Of a DNA stretch of 64,000 nucleotides, positions 53,260-64,000 are shown in pieces; position 1 is the first letter of the stretch; the number at the start of each line of letters is the position of its first letter. This DNA comes from Symsagittifera roscoffensis (lineage: Eukaryota > Xenacoelomorpha > Acoela > Convolutidae): contig NC_087068.1 in assembly GCF_963678635.1 (NCBI RefSeq), forward strand, positions 42,061,649 through 42,125,648, written 5' to 3'. The notes under the pieces were generated by a model. The model searched no databases. It was not told where the DNA came from and saw nothing but the letters and a program-made list of their open reading frames with translations. The translations under genes were made by a program, and so were the position numbers.

Positions 53260-55830
53260 ACGAAGAATTTTTTTGACTGGGCGGTTGTCTACCCATGTTT
53301 TGTTTTCTTTTTTATTCACACATTTTGTGTCATTGTCGTTTTACTGCTATTTTTCCTCCAAAAAAACTTAATTCGTGTCAAACTTATGAACATTTGGCAG
53401 ACCAATTTTAACTGTTTTTTTTACATTAGCTCGAGAGAATTTCGCTTATGCCCTTTTAAGCAAATGTAAATATATGGTGAGATATTTATTTTCGGCGTGT
53501 AAAAGTTGGAAAAAATGAAAATTTTCATTAGGAATTAGTTTAAGTGGCATGACAAGCATGGTGTGTTCCCGCTTATGAAAAGTTAGTATCAGTTTTTCCT
53601 TTCATTATTCAAATTAAACAAAGTTTGTTATGTTCAAAAAAAAGATATTGTCGTCTAGAGTGAAACAATTTTCTTATTACCCACTTCAATTTTTTGGAAT
53701 ATTCCATTTTATCTCAGATCATAAAATTGTTTCCCCTTTTTTCGCCTTCAGGATACTTCGTCTCATTGATCCTTTAGAATTTCTAATGCACAGCAGTCTT
53801 TTTAAAAATATTATTGGTGTAATAGTTTCACTCGCTTAATTGTTTCATCCGAAATTGGTTGGTTTTCGGAATTATTGTTTTTGTACAGTAAGTTTGTACA
53901 GTAAGTTTTTGTACAGTAATTTTCCAGCTACAATACTTTTATGCGAATCGGTCTGATTTGAGAGAAAAATCACTTCTTCTGAACAGTTGCTTAAAATATA
54001 ACCAGAAATCCAATGGCAAAATTAGCTGATTTTTGCACCCAATTTCATTTTAGAGAAACGGAACTTTGGTGGATTCTGTTCATTTTTCAAGATTTAATCG
54101 GATATTAAGCAAAATAAGCTGGATGGATTTTCATATCTCTTCTACGGAAATACCGTAAACGGAAATTTCATATCTCATCTAAAAGACTGAAGAAGAGCAT
54201 TTTCCTTCTTTGCCATGACTAGCCTTAATCAGTTTTTCTTAGCCTGAAAACTAGCTGTTTGAAAGGAATTCGGCTGCTCCGGGCATGCACTTTTTTGTTT
54301 ATTTCAAGGAATTTGTGCTATTTTTCGTTTATTAAGATACCATAATAAATAAACAAAGAAAAACGAATTAAGGCGGTTAACCAATCAAATCAAAAGCAAA
54401 GCGTTGGTGAAAATCAAAGAAACCACAACATTTTTGCTGCACATTTTTGAACATAAATGACCTTGCTAATCACTTGGCCTTCAAGTTAAAACTCAAACTT
54501 CAAAATAAAATAGACTACAAACGAACTTGAAAAGGTTTTCAAATTATTCAAAACAAAATCTGCCAAAATCTGTCGGTTGATTATAGGAATCGTTTCAAGT
54601 ATTGCGTCTAGCGAAAAAGTGTCAACAGGCCGCAACCTAGTTTTCCTTAAATAAGGTAAATTGCTCTGGGATCAAATTTCTAGAGACCGCATTTTCGAAT
54701 ACAAGTCGTAGTATTGCATTTTCGGCGTTCTCCGGGAGGATGCAAGGAGACGTCTACAAAAAGTTTGAAAGAACTAATTTAATTTAAATAAAAAATAGGC
54801 AGAAACTTAAACATAATTTAATATTTTAACTGAGCAGGTGAACGTATATTATTTAAAATGTTGGAGTCTTTGTCTGAACTAGTTATCTGTTGAATTTTTT
54901 CAATCAGATCACGGTACTTTTTCCTAGATAAGTTGGTAGTATCACTTGATACCTTCAAGATATTGAGTTTTTGGTTATAGGAATCCAGTTGAATTTATTC
55001 TTGGTGTTACCGCTGCCTTAAAACAAGTGGTAACACCTAGATGCCACCCACTGCATCTGTTGTTCGGACTGGATCACACACAGCATTTTGATAAAAGTTG
55101 CATAAAGAAATTGGAAAGCCTGTTTTTCGGCCAATCATATCCCTTTCAATGTACGTTTTTGAAAACAAGTCGTGAGCTCATCTCGTTTTTCTAAATCATT
55201 TTGTCCTGGCACCTCTTATCCCCCTCCTATTTGCGGGCAGCTTAGCTGCTCAGGGAATTGAAACTTTAAAATTAACCGCTCAAAAGGCGTAATTTGCTTG
55301 CATTTAACTTCTTTCAAGCTAAGTGGGTTTTGGATTGATCATGGAAAGAGAAACAAAGAATCAATTTCTGTGATCAGATTAAACACATCAGATTAAACAC
55401 TTGAAAGTCATCATTGAACTAGAGGTGACACTAAATGGACCATTCGGTCGCTGGATAGTGAATGAGTTTTTTCATGACAGCTTTTTCACGCTGGCTTACG
55501 GCTTTTTCACGCAGACAAAACGTATTCACCTGTTTTTTTTTTGCTTTTTCCACGTATTTTTCAATATATGTATTAACTATTGCCTCAAAAACTATTGTTT
55601 TGCCAAATGGTTTGTTCAGCATATATGCGTTTCCGTTCAGGTTTCTTGGTGCGCTTCGCTTAAATGTATCCGATCGATCCTATTTGTAAAAATGAAGGCG
55701 CGAAGGTAGTCGTAATTGCTTGAGCCTTCAGAAAATTAATGATAATTCAGCGTAGTATGAAGTGTAGTTGAGCGATAACACCTCGTTTATTTGATGTTTA
55801 AGAAGTGTGAATCGATATTGTGCTTGTTGT
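53260..55830. other. AT-rich intergenic sequence upstream of AGPS
   Basis: No coding region or RNA gene is recognised. A short tandem repeat TTGTACAGTAAGT occurs three times at about 53880-53920. Confidence 0.5.
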
Positions 55831-55836
55831 TATTTC

Positions 55837-55839
55837 AGA
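55837..55839 (+). promoter_or_regulatory. Candidate trans-splice acceptor of AGPS
   Basis: TTATTTCAG ends 19 bases before the start codon at 55859, fitting an SL acceptor or the end of a 5'-UTR intron. Confidence 0.5.
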
Positions 55840-55858
55840 TCGCAACTGATTTTTAAAT

Positions 55859-63592
<7,734 letters not shown>

Positions 63593-64000
63593 GTAGGTGG
63601 CAACGAATACTATTTTTCAGCTGCCTAAACATAATCAAGAATATTGATATAAAAGAAAACTTTGGGAATCTCGTCCTGGGAAGTTCGGTAATGTAATTGT
63701 CATGTTTGGACGTTCATTGTGAAAGCTCCAATTGATTAAGTGACGGTGAACGTAGTGAAGACTCGTGGGATTGTTACCTTTTTTCAGGAAAAGTCTTAAC
63801 ATTTGTTCGTCCTCAAATTTGATTTTTCGCGATTTGGTTTTTGATTATTTTTTAAGTTCCCTCACTTCCTTTGTTAAACGAAGGCAAACACCACTATAGA
63901 ACAGCAAGAGTGTAAAGGTAACCGAAAACGTGATTGACTTGAACTTTCGGAAGTGGATTTTAATTGGCAGATTTACCAGTGGAATAAAAAATTTACCTAT
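63593..64000 (+). other. AGPS intron running off the window
   Basis: No further AGPS exon was recognised after the donor at 63593. The next exon should lie beyond the right edge. Confidence 0.6.

Overview
The window is eukaryotic nuclear DNA from an invertebrate, most likely a nematode. Host exons are short and AT-rich introns have very short TTTTAG/TTTCAG acceptors. Both recognisable host genes carry an acceptor a few tens of bases before the ATG, as expected for spliced-leader trans-splicing. The species cannot be named from the sequence.

Bases 1-33.6 kb are retroelement DNA of higher GC. The core is a giant Ty3/gypsy-type LTR element, 7513-33329 (about 25.8 kb): 5' LTR, a long leader with a 15-bp minisatellite, gag, protease, RT-RNase H, a 1485-codon integrase ORF containing an in-frame 2.08-kb duplication and ending in a macro-domain-like module, then an 8.9-kb second coding block, a polypurine tract and the 3' LTR. 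The second block carries an SGNH-hydrolase domain with all catalytic blocks visible and a second SGNH-like domain with altered signatures. Frameshifts and stops break most reading frames. Just upstream of the 5' LTR lie the 3' end of a second copy (5841-7451) and its polypurine tract, so elements appear to share LTRs head to tail. Bases 1-5835 are a diverged inverted copy of 6571-14408, meeting the plus-strand copy head to head.

From 33.6 to 55.8 kb the DNA is AT-rich. It holds a decayed LINE reverse transcriptase (35.2-36.3 kb), one intact single-exon membrane-protein gene resembling BRI3BP/TMEM109 (37154-37891), a nearly identical tandem segmental duplication of about 5.4 kb (38767-49201, second copy lacking 450 bp), a hAT-like transposon end, and a possible SGNH-domain relic.

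From 55859 to the right edge lies the 5' part of alkylglycerone-phosphate synthase (AGPS, ether-lipid synthesis). Ten exons can be joined in phase, one intron uses a GC donor, and another intron contains a 16-copy, 112-bp minisatellite. The gene runs off the window.

The most unusual system is the giant retroelement, with its duplicated integrase/macro module and its SGNH-containing second polyprotein.
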